From Bactericera cockerelli (Eukaryota; Arthropoda; Insecta; Hemiptera; Triozidae), in assembly GCA_024516035.1 (NCBI GenBank), contig CM044959.1:13409902-13473901 (forward strand): a stretch of 64,000 nucleotides of DNA. The letters run 5' to 3'. Shown piece by piece: positions 1 to 13,700 of this stretch (position 1 is its first letter; the number at the start of each line of letters is the position of its first letter). The position numbers and the translations under genes were made by a program. The notes below the pieces were generated by a model that ran no database searches, had not been told where the DNA came from, and saw only the letters and a list, made by a program, of their open reading frames with translations.

Positions 1-957
1 TTCCAACAAGTCGGGCGAAAAGACCAAGTCAAGTCCCTTTGAACCATTCCGAATCAACTACTCTCGCTCCAGCTCGCCCATGAGTCTCTCCAGTCAGAAC
101 TCTGACGTCATCGTCCCTGTGGAAGGCAAACATCAACACCTGCCCGTGCCCGTCGAGCAAACACTCAAGCGAATGCCAAACATTTCGCCCAAAGTCAACA
201 AAACGTTCCACTTCGAACCGGCGAAAAACATCGCCGCCCCACCGGTTGCCGAAAAACTGATGCCCGGCAAAATCGAAGATATTCCGAAGGCGGGAAACTT
301 CAACGAGCAAATCATGAAGTGGTTGAACGACAGCATCCCCAACGATGACAGCTCCTGCGACGACACAAACTCGACGGGTAAAAAGCCCTCCCGCTTCTGC
401 CAGGACGACACAGACACCTCGGCGGCCAGCAGTGTCATTGACAAGGGCATCGTGTCCGCGCCGGTGCAACTCAAGGACATCTTCAGCTCTCCCGTCAGCT
501 TCACGTCGGAGAAAATATCTTCCGTGAAGGTGGACGACTACAAGAAGCTGAAGCAAAGCTCGGCGGAGAAGAAAGACATCTTCACCAGTCCTTCTCTGGA
601 CCGGAAGCGATTCGGCGAGGAAACACCGGAGAAGAAGAAACACCACGAATCCGAGACGGACTCTTTCGTGAGCGATTTGTCTTCCTGTGACGAGGCCAAG
701 CACGAGAAGAAGGCAATCTTTCAGCAGAGGCGCTCGCTCGCGGAGCGACTGAAGGAGCGGCAGACCCAGAGCTCCCTGGCCAAGATAGCGTTCTCGCCGC
801 AGAACGAAAGCAGCGTGTACGCGTTTGAGCCGGAGCCCCCCGAGACGGCACCCTCCACCCCCTTCCGACGGAAGCCGGCCCCCGCCTCCTCCCCTGTGTC
901 CCCCCCCCGCCCTCAGCAAACCAGGCTCCCCCTCCAACTCTAGCATCGCTGTGCAGG
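1..957 (+). CDS. Jarid2: Jarid2 exon: disordered N-terminal region, open to window edge
   Basis: Open from base 2 in the frame that contains the Met at 80. It codes for a Ser/Thr/Lys/Glu-rich sequence without a recognised domain and with many KK and RK basic pairs. The frame hits TAG at 941 because of a run of nine C (900-908). With eight C it would read through ...[17 protein letters not shown] to a CAG/GTAAG donor at 957, in phase 0 with the next exon. It corresponds to the poorly conserved part of JARID2 before JmjN, which holds PRC2- and nucleosome-contacting segments in vertebrates; I cannot locate those motifs here. Confidence 0.8.
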
Positions 958-3900
958 TAAGAATAATTCTATATTATGAAAATCAGAACTAATCACGAAC
1001 CTAACATTCCAAACATGTATTCAGAATCAATAAAATACTTACCTTCACCAGTTTTTGATGTAAAATACTTGCAGCAGTCTTAAGAACCCAATTTAGTAAT
1101 TTTTTATTTATGTCCGTTTGTACCCATTATTATTATCAAATTATCATTAAATTATTTACCTGCAAGACAACTAAAACATATATAAATCAAGTTACATAGA
1201 AATTGAAAGTTACATAAAAATCTATGGAAAAACAAAAAAGTTACATAAAAATTGAAAGTTACATAGAAATCTATGAAAAAAGTAACATAGAAATTGAAAA
1301 TTACATTGAAAGTTACATAGAAGTCTATGAAAAAATTTACATAGAAAATGTACATAATTATAATATTTCATTTCATGGGCGGTCTTATTGCCCATGACAA
1401 TCTCTTCCACTCAACCGTCGGAATATGAATCCAAAGTTTCTTTTGTCTCAGGTGAACTTCGAATCGGAGACCGTGCTGGAGTGCTCGACCACTCAGACGG
1501 ATCTGGGGGGGTCCCCCGAGGGGGAGGGGGAGGGGGTAGAGGGGGGAGACGACGGGCATCTGTTCTACATTCCTCTGGGCAAGGCGGGCCAGAGCGACAC
1601 TAGCGCTATCCAGGGCGTAGCGGTGAAGTTGGGAACTGAGGGGCCGGACCAGCGAGTCATCATGAGCGCGAAGCTAGTCACCAAACCTCCCGAGCCGAGT
1701 GACTTCGCCAAGCCATCCAGTGTCAGGTGAGCCTGGGTTTACTCTTTTTCAGGTTATCATGTCTGTCCCGGTAGCTCAGTGGTAAAGGCGGCACTCTGTG
1801 AATCCAGAGATTCCAGAAGTCGTGGGTTCGAAACAAGGACCATACAGCCAAAAGAAACTAGCATAAGTTCAATTAAAAATATTATGAATTATGTAAACTG
1901 TCATTGTTATGAATATTTGAACCATTTACTTGTCATGTATTAAATAAATAAAATAAATAAACCCAACCGGGACATGACAAGTTATCCTCCCATTTGGGAT
2001 TTTTACCACATAATAATGTGTCTTGAGCTTACTGCTGGAATAATGGGACTTTAATTGTCCTATTCGGGCAGTATAAATAAGGCGATATTATTATTATTAT
2101 CATGTTTGTGTGTGTGTGTGAGTGTGTTTTTTTTCAAACTTGGCTAAACGCACAAAATTTAGCCTCAAAGTCAATTACAGACACCTAAAATCGTTTATTA
2201 ATCATGATGTGATATCACAATTACTCAAACTCGCTTTACTAAATCTTTGCTGAACTTGGGACTCGAACTACCGACCTCCGATGACGAGTCCGTTTTTTAT
2301 TTTATTGCTTAACATCATAGGATATCCGAGATGAGAGTCTTAACATTCATTTACTCAGCTACCCCCAGTAGCTGGGTGGTCATGAGAGATAAAACCACCC
2401 AGCCTTCAATGGGTCGAGAACTCAGCGTCAATAGAGAATTATTAGCACCACCCTTGATCATGTGTTGATGTAAAAATTGATTTTTTTTTCTAAATATTCA
2501 CTGTATTGAATATTTACTCGAACCATCACCGTCGGTGATTCGAGTTAACTTTTCAAATTACTATTATTATAGAATTTATTAGATATAAATTATTATTATT
2601 ATTAAACACTTTATTAGATATAAAAAGACTTATGTACAGTACAAATAATTATAGTAATAATTAAAAAAGGAAAACGATATATACAATAAAAAGGAAAAAG
2701 AATAGAAAAATATATATAAACATACGTCCTAACTCAAAGGCGGGGTTATTGCCTATGGCAATCTCCTCCCCCCAACAACTTAAGTCGACTAGAGACCAGC
2801 ACTTCTTACAACAATAATATATGTAACTTACTGTATATAAAACTTGATCTTTTTATACCTAATAAAGTGTTTAATAATAATGAAAATAATAAAAGTAATT
2901 TTGATGGTTAAATAAATAATAATAATAGTAAAAAATTAATGGTGGAGATAATGATAACAATCATCATAGGCGATGATGTTGATGTTAATGGAAATAATGA
3001 TTATTTTGTGCAAAAAGAAATTATTTTATACAAAAAGAAATAGAAATGTAAAGGATAGTAATTATAATTAACACAAAAACTAGAACAAGGCTGCATCCCA
3101 CGACACAAGGACCATACTTCATAGGTGTGGCCCTTAGTGTGAGATGACGACAGCCAAAAGAAACTAGCATAAGTTCAATTAAAAATATTATGAATTATGT
3201 AAACTGTCATTGTTATATATATTTGAACCATTTACTTGTCATGTATTAAATAAATAAAAAATAAAATAAATAAAAATAAAAAATCAAAATCCCCTCTTCA
3301 TCTCACTTCAGCTGTCTGGTGCCCCAGCGTCGCGTGCGCCCTTTCAACACGCCCATCATAGTGGGCACCGTGCAGCCCATGTCGCGGCGCCCCCCCGCCA
3401 CCACGGGCACCCAGGTCTCGCCCCGCTCCCAGCACACGCAGACTCCGCCCCCCCTCACGACCAAGGCACCGCCCACCCCCCCTCCCCCCGCCTCCTCCGT
3501 GGCGTCCTCCACCACCAACAGTGCCAGCGGCGCCTCCACGTCTAGTCAGTCCGGCAAGAAGTAAGTGGGGAACTAGAAGTGGGGAAGCTAGAACTCGATA
3601 GCTGGATTGATAAAACTATAGAACTCGATAGCTGAATTGATAGAACTATAGAACTCGATAGCTGGATTGATAGAACTGTAGAACTCGATAGCTGGATTGA
3701 TAGAACTCTAGAAATCGATAGCTGGATTGATAGAACTATAGAAATCGATAGCTGGATTGATAGAACTCTAGAACTCGATAGCTGGATTGATAGAACTATA
3801 GAACTCGATAGCTGGATTGATAAGGTGGTGAACTCCAGTGAAGTATGGCAAACATGTAGTAAGCCGTCTTATTATTAAACATATTAAATCAAGTTTTATT

Positions 3901-6900
3901 TACATCGAATATATGTAAAAAAAAAAAAAAGTCTGGCTGAGGGACTATAAACAGGGAGTAGACCAGCATTGGCTTGGATCTGGGGGCCCTTGTCCATTAT
4001 TAGCCTCCTTGTAAAGACAGTGGTAGAAGTGCTGAGTCATTCCTCCACTGTCTGGCTACCATCGTTCACGATGACGCCACCCTATGATGATGATATACAT
4101 ACATAGAAATTGAGATTAATAAAACAAAACTTGATCAAGGGCGGTGCTGATGCCAACGGTATTCTCTTCCTTGCATTCTCAAATCCGTCTTGAGTATTTA
4201 AGACATCACTCCTGTAATTAACACAAATTTGAGAACGAGTTTGTATGAAAAATGAAAAGCCCTGTGTACGAGTGTGTTAGAGGAACTTCCTGAAAACGGG
4301 AAGTTCCTCTAGTTTTCACAAACAACTGACATCGATAGTGATGTCAGTCTGGCGGGGGAACATTAAACAGGGAGAAGACCAGTGTCTCGCTAGAGGACTA
4401 TAAACAGAGAACAGACGAGCCAACCCTTACAAGCCAGGCTAGCTTGCAGTTTCCTAAGGGTTTAATGGATTTTAAAGAAAAGTCCAAGTCCTCATGATGG
4501 TTGATTGCACATAGAAATATGTGGTTCAGGACAAGCCATCTTTGAAATAAAGTTGTCTGCAGACCATCATTCACCCCTCCAGCTGTAGCCAAGCTGGCTA
4601 CAACAACAACAACAAAAACAACAACATAGTGATGTCGGTTGTTTGTGAATAAAATTTACAACATTCTTCATTTCTTTTTTTTTTAAATATATCTGAACTA
4701 CTTGATTCCAGGTTTTCATAGAAACATTTTGTTCTGAGTAGTTCTCTTATAAGATTTGTTACATCTTCTTAACCTTTGACTGAAAGCAGAGATCTTTTGT
4801 TTTAGATTATCTGTAGTTTTTAGGAAATTCCGATCGAAACACATTTGTCGAGGATCGATTCCATACTTATGTATCAATGGTAAGTATTTTTTTTTTTTTT
4901 TTTTTTTTTTTTAAATATAATGCTTCAATTTATTCAAATTGTTTATATATTTCGTTTTCGTCATTCCACAGGAGCAAATCCAAATCTTCCCAGTCCACCA
5001 GCACGGCAGCCAATAAGAAGCGAGCTGCCTCCCCTCTCCCCTCTACCTCCTCCTCCCCCTCCCCCTCTCCTGCTGCCCCGACGGCAGTCAAGAACAAGAC
5101 CTTCCCCTCCAAAGGTGAGTTAATAATTATAATTACCATATAAGTTAAATCATACCTCGTGTCCACTCATTCCTCGTGAGGAAAGATGAGTTGCTGCTTT
5201 AATCATAGGCAGTGGCAGAATCATAGGCAAAAATAAGATATTTGGATATTAAAAGATATGGAACAGTCCTATAGTTCTGCGCTACCCACTAAAAATTGTG
5301 ATATAAGAACACAAAGAAACACATTAATTTATTATTTATTTATATAAGTTAAAACACACACACACACGAATTTTTCGGCTTTGTTTGTACTTGAATATTC
5401 GGGGTCAACTCATACCTCGTGAGGAAAAATGAGTAGTTACTTACTTGTATGAGTAACGACCAGTGGCGGCATTACCAGAGTGAAAAGAAATGAATGTCAT
5501 AGAGTTCGAAAAGTGAAGGAGGCTACCCACAGAATGTTTGATGAGGCCGTGTGCTTCACCACATATAAAATCATACATACACACATGCACTGCGTGTAAT
5601 CCTAGTGTAGTAGTCAACTCAACCACGGTTACTTCTTCTTTCACTTTGCCTTTTCCCAAATCTACTTGGGGTCGACATTGTTCAACCTCGTGGTTGAGGT
5701 TGGTTGGTTGTGGCACATTTTTATGCCTGGATGCCCTTCCTAACGCCTTTAACGTCCTGATTAGGACGGGGGTTTTACCCTCCATTCGCTGGGAATCGTA
5801 CCAGCTACCCACATTAACCTCACCCAGCCTGGGTAGGGCCGAAATTAACAGCCTCACGTGTACGGAGGGAACAGAATTTTCTGTGTGAAAATTCTACTCT
5901 GACCGGGAATCGAACTCAGGATCTCTGGACTACGGGCAGTAGTCACAACCGTTACGCCACGGAGGCTGGACTCAGCTACGGTTACTACTTATACCTATGG
6001 TAGAACTTCTGAGCTATTTAGATAGGTAGATATAGTTAAAAAAGTTTAGTTAAAAGTTATCATATTTGTGTTAATCACTTTTGTGATATCACAACTACTC
6101 AAACTCACTTTACTAAATCTACGCTGAAACCGGGACTTGAACCACCGACCTCCAGGTTACAAGTCCGCTGCCTTATCCATCAAGCTACTGAGGTCGGTGA
6201 TAGGTAGATATAAGCTATTCATAAGTGTTTTTTTTTTTAATTCTAGTCATAAGTGTTTAATATTATTGTGATTTTTGTTTGTATTTTATTGTAAAAATTT
6301 GCATAACTCGTGAACTTGTAAAAAATGAATAAAAAAATACCCTATTAATGTTTACATCTCTTCCCCCCAGGTTCCCGAGCTATGATGGTGGAAGCTCCAA
6401 CGTACTACCCCACCGAGAAGGAATTCCAGGACCCCTTCGAATACATCGAGAAGATTCGGCCGTCGGCGGAACAGTTCGGGATCTGTCGGATTGTGCCTCC
6501 TTCTTCCTTCAAGGTAAGCTGGAATTCGTGCCACTCCTGTTAGATTACAACTTTTTTTAATTCAAATCTAATTTTTTATTGTACATTTATCCCAATTTTC
6601 ATCACAACGATTTGATTCGTCATTTCTACTATATGTATATTATGGTCCTTTAGAATCTCGTAATGCCAATATCAATTTGATAATGCCGCCACTGGTCGTT
6701 GCTCACTGTACAGTGTACATACAACTACCCCAATTATCCTCACGAGGATAGGATAGGCCCCAACATTCAAAGAAAAGAACCGAAAAAATTCCGATCCTGC
6801 CCAGATTTTAAATCCGGATCACCTGGAGTGCGCGGGTCGAGGATGCTACCGCTAGGCCTATTTTAATTTTTTTTTTTTAATGAACATTTATTTAAAGAGA

Positions 6901-7731
6901 GGTCTAAAACAATCGAAGTCCTTGCCCTCCTTTTTTATCTTTAATTTGATCATCCATTTGTGATTTCTATTTGGTTTCCAGCCGGAATGTAAGCTGAATG
7001 ATGACATGAGGTTCACGGCTTACAACCAGTATGTTCACAAAATGCTGCACAGGTGGGGACCCAACGTGAAGGAGATGGTAGCTATCAGGAAGTACCTGGC
7101 CACTCAGAGCGTGTCTATGCAACAGTTACCTGTGGCAAGTTCCTTTTATTACTATTATTATTATTATGAAACGCTTTATTAGAAAAACATAATTATATAC
7201 AAACAAATAATGGTAAAAATTAAAATACAAAATTGACAAAATTAATATTAACAAGAAAAAATATATACATATGTCCTAACTAAAGGGCGGGGTTATGGCA
7301 ATCTCTTCCACCCAACACTTAGTCTATCCCAGTAGCTCAGTGGTAAGCCGAGATTCCAGAGGTCGTGGGTTCGAAACCCGGCCGGGACATGACAAGTTCT
7401 CCTCCCATTTGGGATTTTCACCACATAATAATATGTCTTGGGCTTACTGCTGGAATAATGGGACTCAATAGTCCTCTTCGAGCAATATAAATAAGGCGGT
7501 ATTATTAGTTTTAGTGTTAATAGCTTTTAGTAAGTTTTGTAAAGGAGATGGTGGCTTCAGTCCTATCAGCTTCCGCATGGCAAGCGAGTGCTTAACCACT
7601 GAGCGAATCGCGCGCTCCTTATATTTACTGTCTGTGTATTATCTATTTATCTTGTATTATCTTTATTTTATTGTAATGTGAACATTGGTATTGTTGTTTC
7701 AATTTATTGTTCTATGAAATTTTGAAACAGT

Positions 7732-7774
<43 letters not shown>

Positions 7775-10700
7775 CTTTATTAGGAAGACAAAGTACAATG
7801 GTAACAGTATAAAATTAAGAAAAGAAGAAAAAAAAAAAAACAAACAAATGACAAATAAATAAGTAAAAAAAGAAAATAACAATAATGTCCTACCTAAAGG
7901 GCGGGGTTATTGCCTATGGCAATCTCTTCCACCCAACCCTTGTTATGTTTTTAACACATAGACGACCGGCATGTTTTTAGTGAATTCTCCCGTGGGACCG
8001 GCGATGTTTAGGCTTTTCACAGGCGTAGTACATGCGTGTACCACCGGTGGTACACCCGGTCCATTCCGTACAGACACGCGTGTACCACCGGTGGTACACC
8101 CGGTCGTCTAAGTGTTAATAATAAAAAAAAATCTTTCCCAGATCGGCGGCATCGAGGTGGACCTGCCGCGCCTCTACTCCACGGTGCAGCAGTGCGGCGG
8201 CTTGGGCGAAGTTCTCGACAAGAAGCGGTGGCCCCGCGTGGCGGATCTGATGCGCATCCCCCGCCTCGCGCAGGACCGCGCCGCCAAGCTCGACAGCATC
8301 TACGTCTCGTACCTGCTGCCCTACGACACCCTAGGCCACGACGAGAGGGCGAAGCTGTTCGACGCTGTGGAGGCGGAGTGGGGGACTCACTTCAACGCGA
8401 GTCTTCTGGATCAGGAGGAGGAGGAGGAGAGCGAGGAGGAGGATGATGAGCTGGATGAGTGCATAGTCAAGGTGAGGTGTTATCTTTACAGTCCAACCTA
8501 AATAAAAGTGAAATGAATTTTTCTCTTAGATCCAGTTCTCTTATACTTACTCTTACTCCCATGACCACTCATACCCAAGTCGGTATTTGGCCTCGCCGAT
8601 ATATTGCCTCCATTTGTTTCTGTCCATCGCATCATCAATTGTCATATTGCATATTCTAATATCCTGCGTAACTTGGTCACACCTTCAGTCTTCTTTTAGG
8701 TCTTTTTTCATTTTTTCCACACATTGTTGACTGTTGAATCTTCATCTCTTTTGAGCATGTGACCACAGAATAATAAGACTCAGAGGGTTAGATGGTAGAA
8801 AATGCTTTGAGCATTAACCACGCCTGGTGATTACCTTCCACTAAAGAGTGTTATTGTTGTTATTATTATTATTTTAATTTGAACTTCTTTTACTTTATTT
8901 CTACTCGACATAAATTTTAATATACAAAATACAACACCTATAAGCTACCTAGCAACTTCTGATGTTTACCTTCCACTAAAGAGTGTTATTATTATTATTA
9001 TTGTGCCCAGATGGTTTGCTCAACACCATCTTCCCTTTGTTTCAAACCCTTCTAACCTAGTTCCTATGGATAGACTTCTAAGTCTTTGTAACAAATATCC
9101 TGACTTGGATTACTCTCAGTCTTACACAGTGTTTACTAATACAATAAAACACATGCTCTTGGTCTCCTAGACTTTATTATTTACCTACTTTAAGTTACTA
9201 TAAGTACTTCAAGCTTTGTTTTTTCATACTCTTAAATTGTTCTCTATAGTGTGTGCCACAATGTTATAGGTTGAATTACTACTGTTTTGTTGTATACACT
9301 TTAATAAATAAATAAATAAATTAATAAAAAAAAAATATTCTAATGTATCCTTTTCCTCCCCAGGGTCGCAACATGCCTCTCAGCACTTTCTACCGGATCG
9401 CGCGCAACACAATGTCCATGTACTTCAAGTCCGACAACAATCCGAACGACCCGAAGTCTCACCCGACCCCGGCCGAAGTGGAGTCGGAATTCTGGAACCA
9501 CGTCAACAGCCGCATGCTTCACATCTGCGTGCACTCGGCGTCGATCGACACGGGTTCGAATGGCTGCGGCTTTCCCACGGCCAAAAACTCGACGTTCGCC
9601 AAACACCCGTGGAACCTGAAAGTGTTGACCAATAACAGTGCGTCCATACTGCGCTCCCTCAACAATCTAGTCGGTAAGGAACGTGAAAAATTCGTCGTTA
9701 AGTGGAAGAGCTCACATGTGAGAACCCTGCCACTTTAAAGAAGGTCAATAAATAAAAAATAAATAAATAAAAATTCGTCTTATTTTGAACAATAATATAA
9801 TAACAATATAAATAATAATATCGCCTTATTTTTACTGCCCGATTAGGAGGACTATTAAAGTCTCATTATTCCAGCAGTAAGCCCAAGACATATTATTATG
9901 TGGTAAAAATCCCAAATGAGAGGATAACTTATCATGTCCCGGCTGGGTTTCGAACTCGTGACCTCTGGATTCACAGAGTGCCGCCTTTACCACTGAGCTA
10001 CCAAGGAACATAAAAATTCGTCGTTGGGTGGAAGAGCTCACATGTGAGAACCCTGCCACTTTAAAGAAAGCCAAAAAATAAAAATAAAAATTCGTCTTAT
10101 TTTGAACAATAAGAAAAATAACAAACTGTAATTCAGATAGTGTAGTATAGATGGCATTCAATACACCATTAGTCGTTCTCACTAAAGTTAAGCAGCGTCC
10201 ACTAAAGTTAAGCAGCGTCCAGTAAATAGAGGATTTCACTAAAGTTAAGCAGGCTCCAATGGCTGCGGCTTTCCCACGGCCAAGAACTCCACGTTCGCCA
10301 AACACCCGTGGAACCTGAAAGTGTTGACGAATAACAGTGCGTCCGTACTGCGCTCCCTCAACAATCTAGTCGGTGAGGAACATGAAAATTCGTCGTCGTT
10401 GGGTGGAAGAGCTCACATGTGAGGAGAACCCTGCCACTTTAAAGAAAGCCAAAAAATAAGTTTTTTTAAAAGTTATCATAATTATTTGTGTTAATCACTT
10501 TCGTGATATCACAACTACTCAAACTCGCTTTACTAAATCTACGCTGAAACCGGGACTTGAACCACCGACCTCCAGGTTTCAAGTTCGCCGCCCTATCGAT
10601 CAAGCTACTGAGGTCGGTAAGCCAAAGAATAAATTATAAAAATTCTTCTTATTATGAACAATAAGAAAAATAACAAGCTGCTTTTCAGATAGTGTAGTGT

Positions 10701-13700
10701 AGATGGCACGATCATTCTATACACCAATAGTCGTTCTCACTGAAGTTAAGCAGCGTCCAGTGAGGTTAGGACTTGGTTGGGTGACAATTGTGAACCCTCG
10801 ATGTGCTGACTATTCCCGGCCCACTGAGGCTGGGTCAGGTTAATTTGACTAGCTGGTTTGTGAGTATTCTAACAATGTATTTTATAGCGACGTAAAAAAA
10901 AAACCAATTTTGAATTTTAGCTAACATGAATGTTACTGGACATTTTGTTAGAGACAGTTAATCGTATCTATCACAGTCAAAATGGTCAACTTCTTTTCTA
11001 ACACTACATAAAATTTGCTATTATTCAACAAAGCACAAATCATCACGAAATGGTTGGTAACGCTTACGTACCCGCCCTGTCTCATCATTAAAATATTTTA
11101 TTTATTTTTCAATTGTAATCAAATGTTATTTATATTTTTACATAAGTTATTATAAATATACAAATGATTTCTTCTAGTCTAAACAGAGAATAAAATATTC
11201 CCTATTGTGCCGACTTGGGAAGACTCATTAACATAAATATTATAGAATACATTATATTATTTTGATTTGTTAATTTGTTCAAAAATTACCAATTTTTTTC
11301 TCTCAATATTGTGTTCAAATATTTTTTTATATGAATTACTCCCTCAGGTGAGTAGTCACTGTGGCAGAGCGAGTTAGCGCGCTAGGCATTGCACACATGG
11401 TGACCTGGGTTCGATTCCCAGCGGGGGAGGATTTTTTCTGCTCTGTACTTGGAAGTTCGGGGTCCACTCATACCTCGTGAGGAAAAATGAGTAGCTGCTT
11501 TAATGTGAAGCAGCGACCAGTGGCAGAATCTTAGGCAAAAAAATAATAGAAGATATTGTAAATTAAAGTGGTAAAGTCCTATGATTCTGCGCTACCCACT
11601 AAAATTGTGACATAATAACACAAAGAAAAAGCATTATTATTATTATATGAATTACTCCCTCAGGTGTCACAGTCCCCACGCTGCACGTAGGCATGCTGTT
11701 CAGTGCCTGCTGCTGGTATAGGGATCCGCATGGACTGCCCTGGATAGAGTACCTACACTCTGGTGCTAGCAAGATATGGTGAGGACACTTACATTAATTT
11801 GGGCTAACTGTACTTAATAAATTTAATTTAATGTGTTTCTTCATTGCTAATAAGGGCCGAATTATAATGGGACATACCGTGTCACTGCTCGCCCATCAGA
11901 GGGCAGACATACTACGGGAATGGCAAGCTACAACACAGACCACAAGCGTCTACAGTAGCTCCTGTTGTATGGCTACGAAATAAAAAAAGCTGTGAAACAC
12001 TCATCTTAAAAATAATAAAAAATACATCGAAATAATATTTTACTGTAGTTATGGAAATTATACATCTAGATAGAGGAATGGATTCTAAGAGGAACCACCA
12101 GGCCTCAATCCACCAAGCAAAGCTTGGGTAACACTCAATCATATCAGAACTGATTTTGGCAAATGTGCTGATAGTTTTAACAAACAACAACAACACTCTT
12201 TAGTGGAAGGTAACCACCAGGTGAGGTTAGTGCTCAAAGCATTTTCTCCCACTTAACGCTCAGAGTCTTAATATTATGTGGTCACAAACTCAAATTAATC
12301 AGGAAAATTGATGCACTTAGTAGGATTCCAACCAACACATCCCTACGCTACCTGGATTACCAGACTAGCTTGTTATCCACTTGACTACCAGAGCATGTTA
12401 CTTAGAGTGCATAATCACATTTAAAAATCATTGTTAAAGGTAAAACAATTTAAACAGGCAAAAGTTTGCACAACATTGAATTATTTCCTTAGGTAATCAT
12501 TGAATCACATTTAATAGAATAAGAATACTTAGAATATTAATAAAAAAAAAAATAAAAAAAAACTTTCTCTACCTTACAGCTAATAGAACCTAAAGCAATC
12601 GTGTTCGTGAGAGAGGCAAGTTAAATAGGGGGACCTGGCAGACGCATCTCAACCCGGCCCTAAGAGATCTCAAAGCTAGTCTAGCTACCATCTTTTCAGT
12701 AAAATCTAATTAGATGGGGTTCGGTGGAAGAGAAAGCCACAGGCTTTAACCTCGCCCCTTGGTTCACTACATATTCTATTGTGTTCTTTTTTTTTTCATG
12801 TCCTATTTTGTTGAATGTATGTAGTTGACCAATAAAGTGTTAAATAATAATAATAACAATGATAAATACATAATAATAATAATTTAAACGCAGGTACGGA
12901 ATCCCGGACGAGCACTCGACGGCGTTCCGCTCGACCATGATGTCCCTCTTCCCGCACTACTGCCGCGGCGACAAGACCATCTGGCTCTCGTCGGACGTGG
13001 CGATGGTGCCGCCCGGTCTGCTCACCGAGAAGGGCGTCTCCCTGTCTCGTCTGGTGCAGGAGCCCGGCCAGTTCGTGGTGGTGTTCCCGGCCGCGTTCAC
13101 AAGCTCCATCGCCACCGGCTACCTGGTGGCCGAGAGCGTCTACTTCGCGCGCCCGTCCTGGCTCAGCACGTGTGAACGGGTCTTCAAGGTATGTTGATAT
13201 TTTCCGTCCTGAATGGTCTAGATATCAAAGAGAAGTTCAGCATCAAAAAAGGTTATTTTTTATAGTTGTTGTTGTTGTTGTAGCCAGCTTGGCGACAGCT
13301 GGAGAGGTGAGTGATGGTCTCCAGCCAACTTTATTACAAAGTTGGCTCGTCCTGATCCTTGAACCACATATTTCTATGTGCGATTAACTATCATGAGGAC
13401 TTGCACTTTTCTTTATAAGCCATTATACCCTTAGGAAACTGCAAGCTAGCCTGGCTTGTAAGAGTTAGCTAGTCTGTTCTCTGTTTACAGTCCTCTAGCG
13501 AGTCATACATTGTAGTGGAAGGTAACCACCAGGTGAGGGTTTATTAAAAACAAATTTACGGGTTCAACCCATGAACCCATGAGGTTAATCTCAAAGCATT
13601 TTCACCACCTAGTGTTCTACCATAGTTCTAGCTGTTCAAACATCTACTAATATTTATAACTGATAGGAATATGTAACCACTGTTCATTAGTATGTACAGC

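Noticed and set aside
29..946. 305-codon minus-strand ORF over the first Jarid2 exon.
   Set aside because: Mirror frame of a GC-rich exon; no domain, and the plus frame splices correctly into Jarid2.
1764..1860. tRNA gene at the SINE-A head.
   Set aside because: The same head occurs five times with the same non-tRNA body, so it is a SINE.
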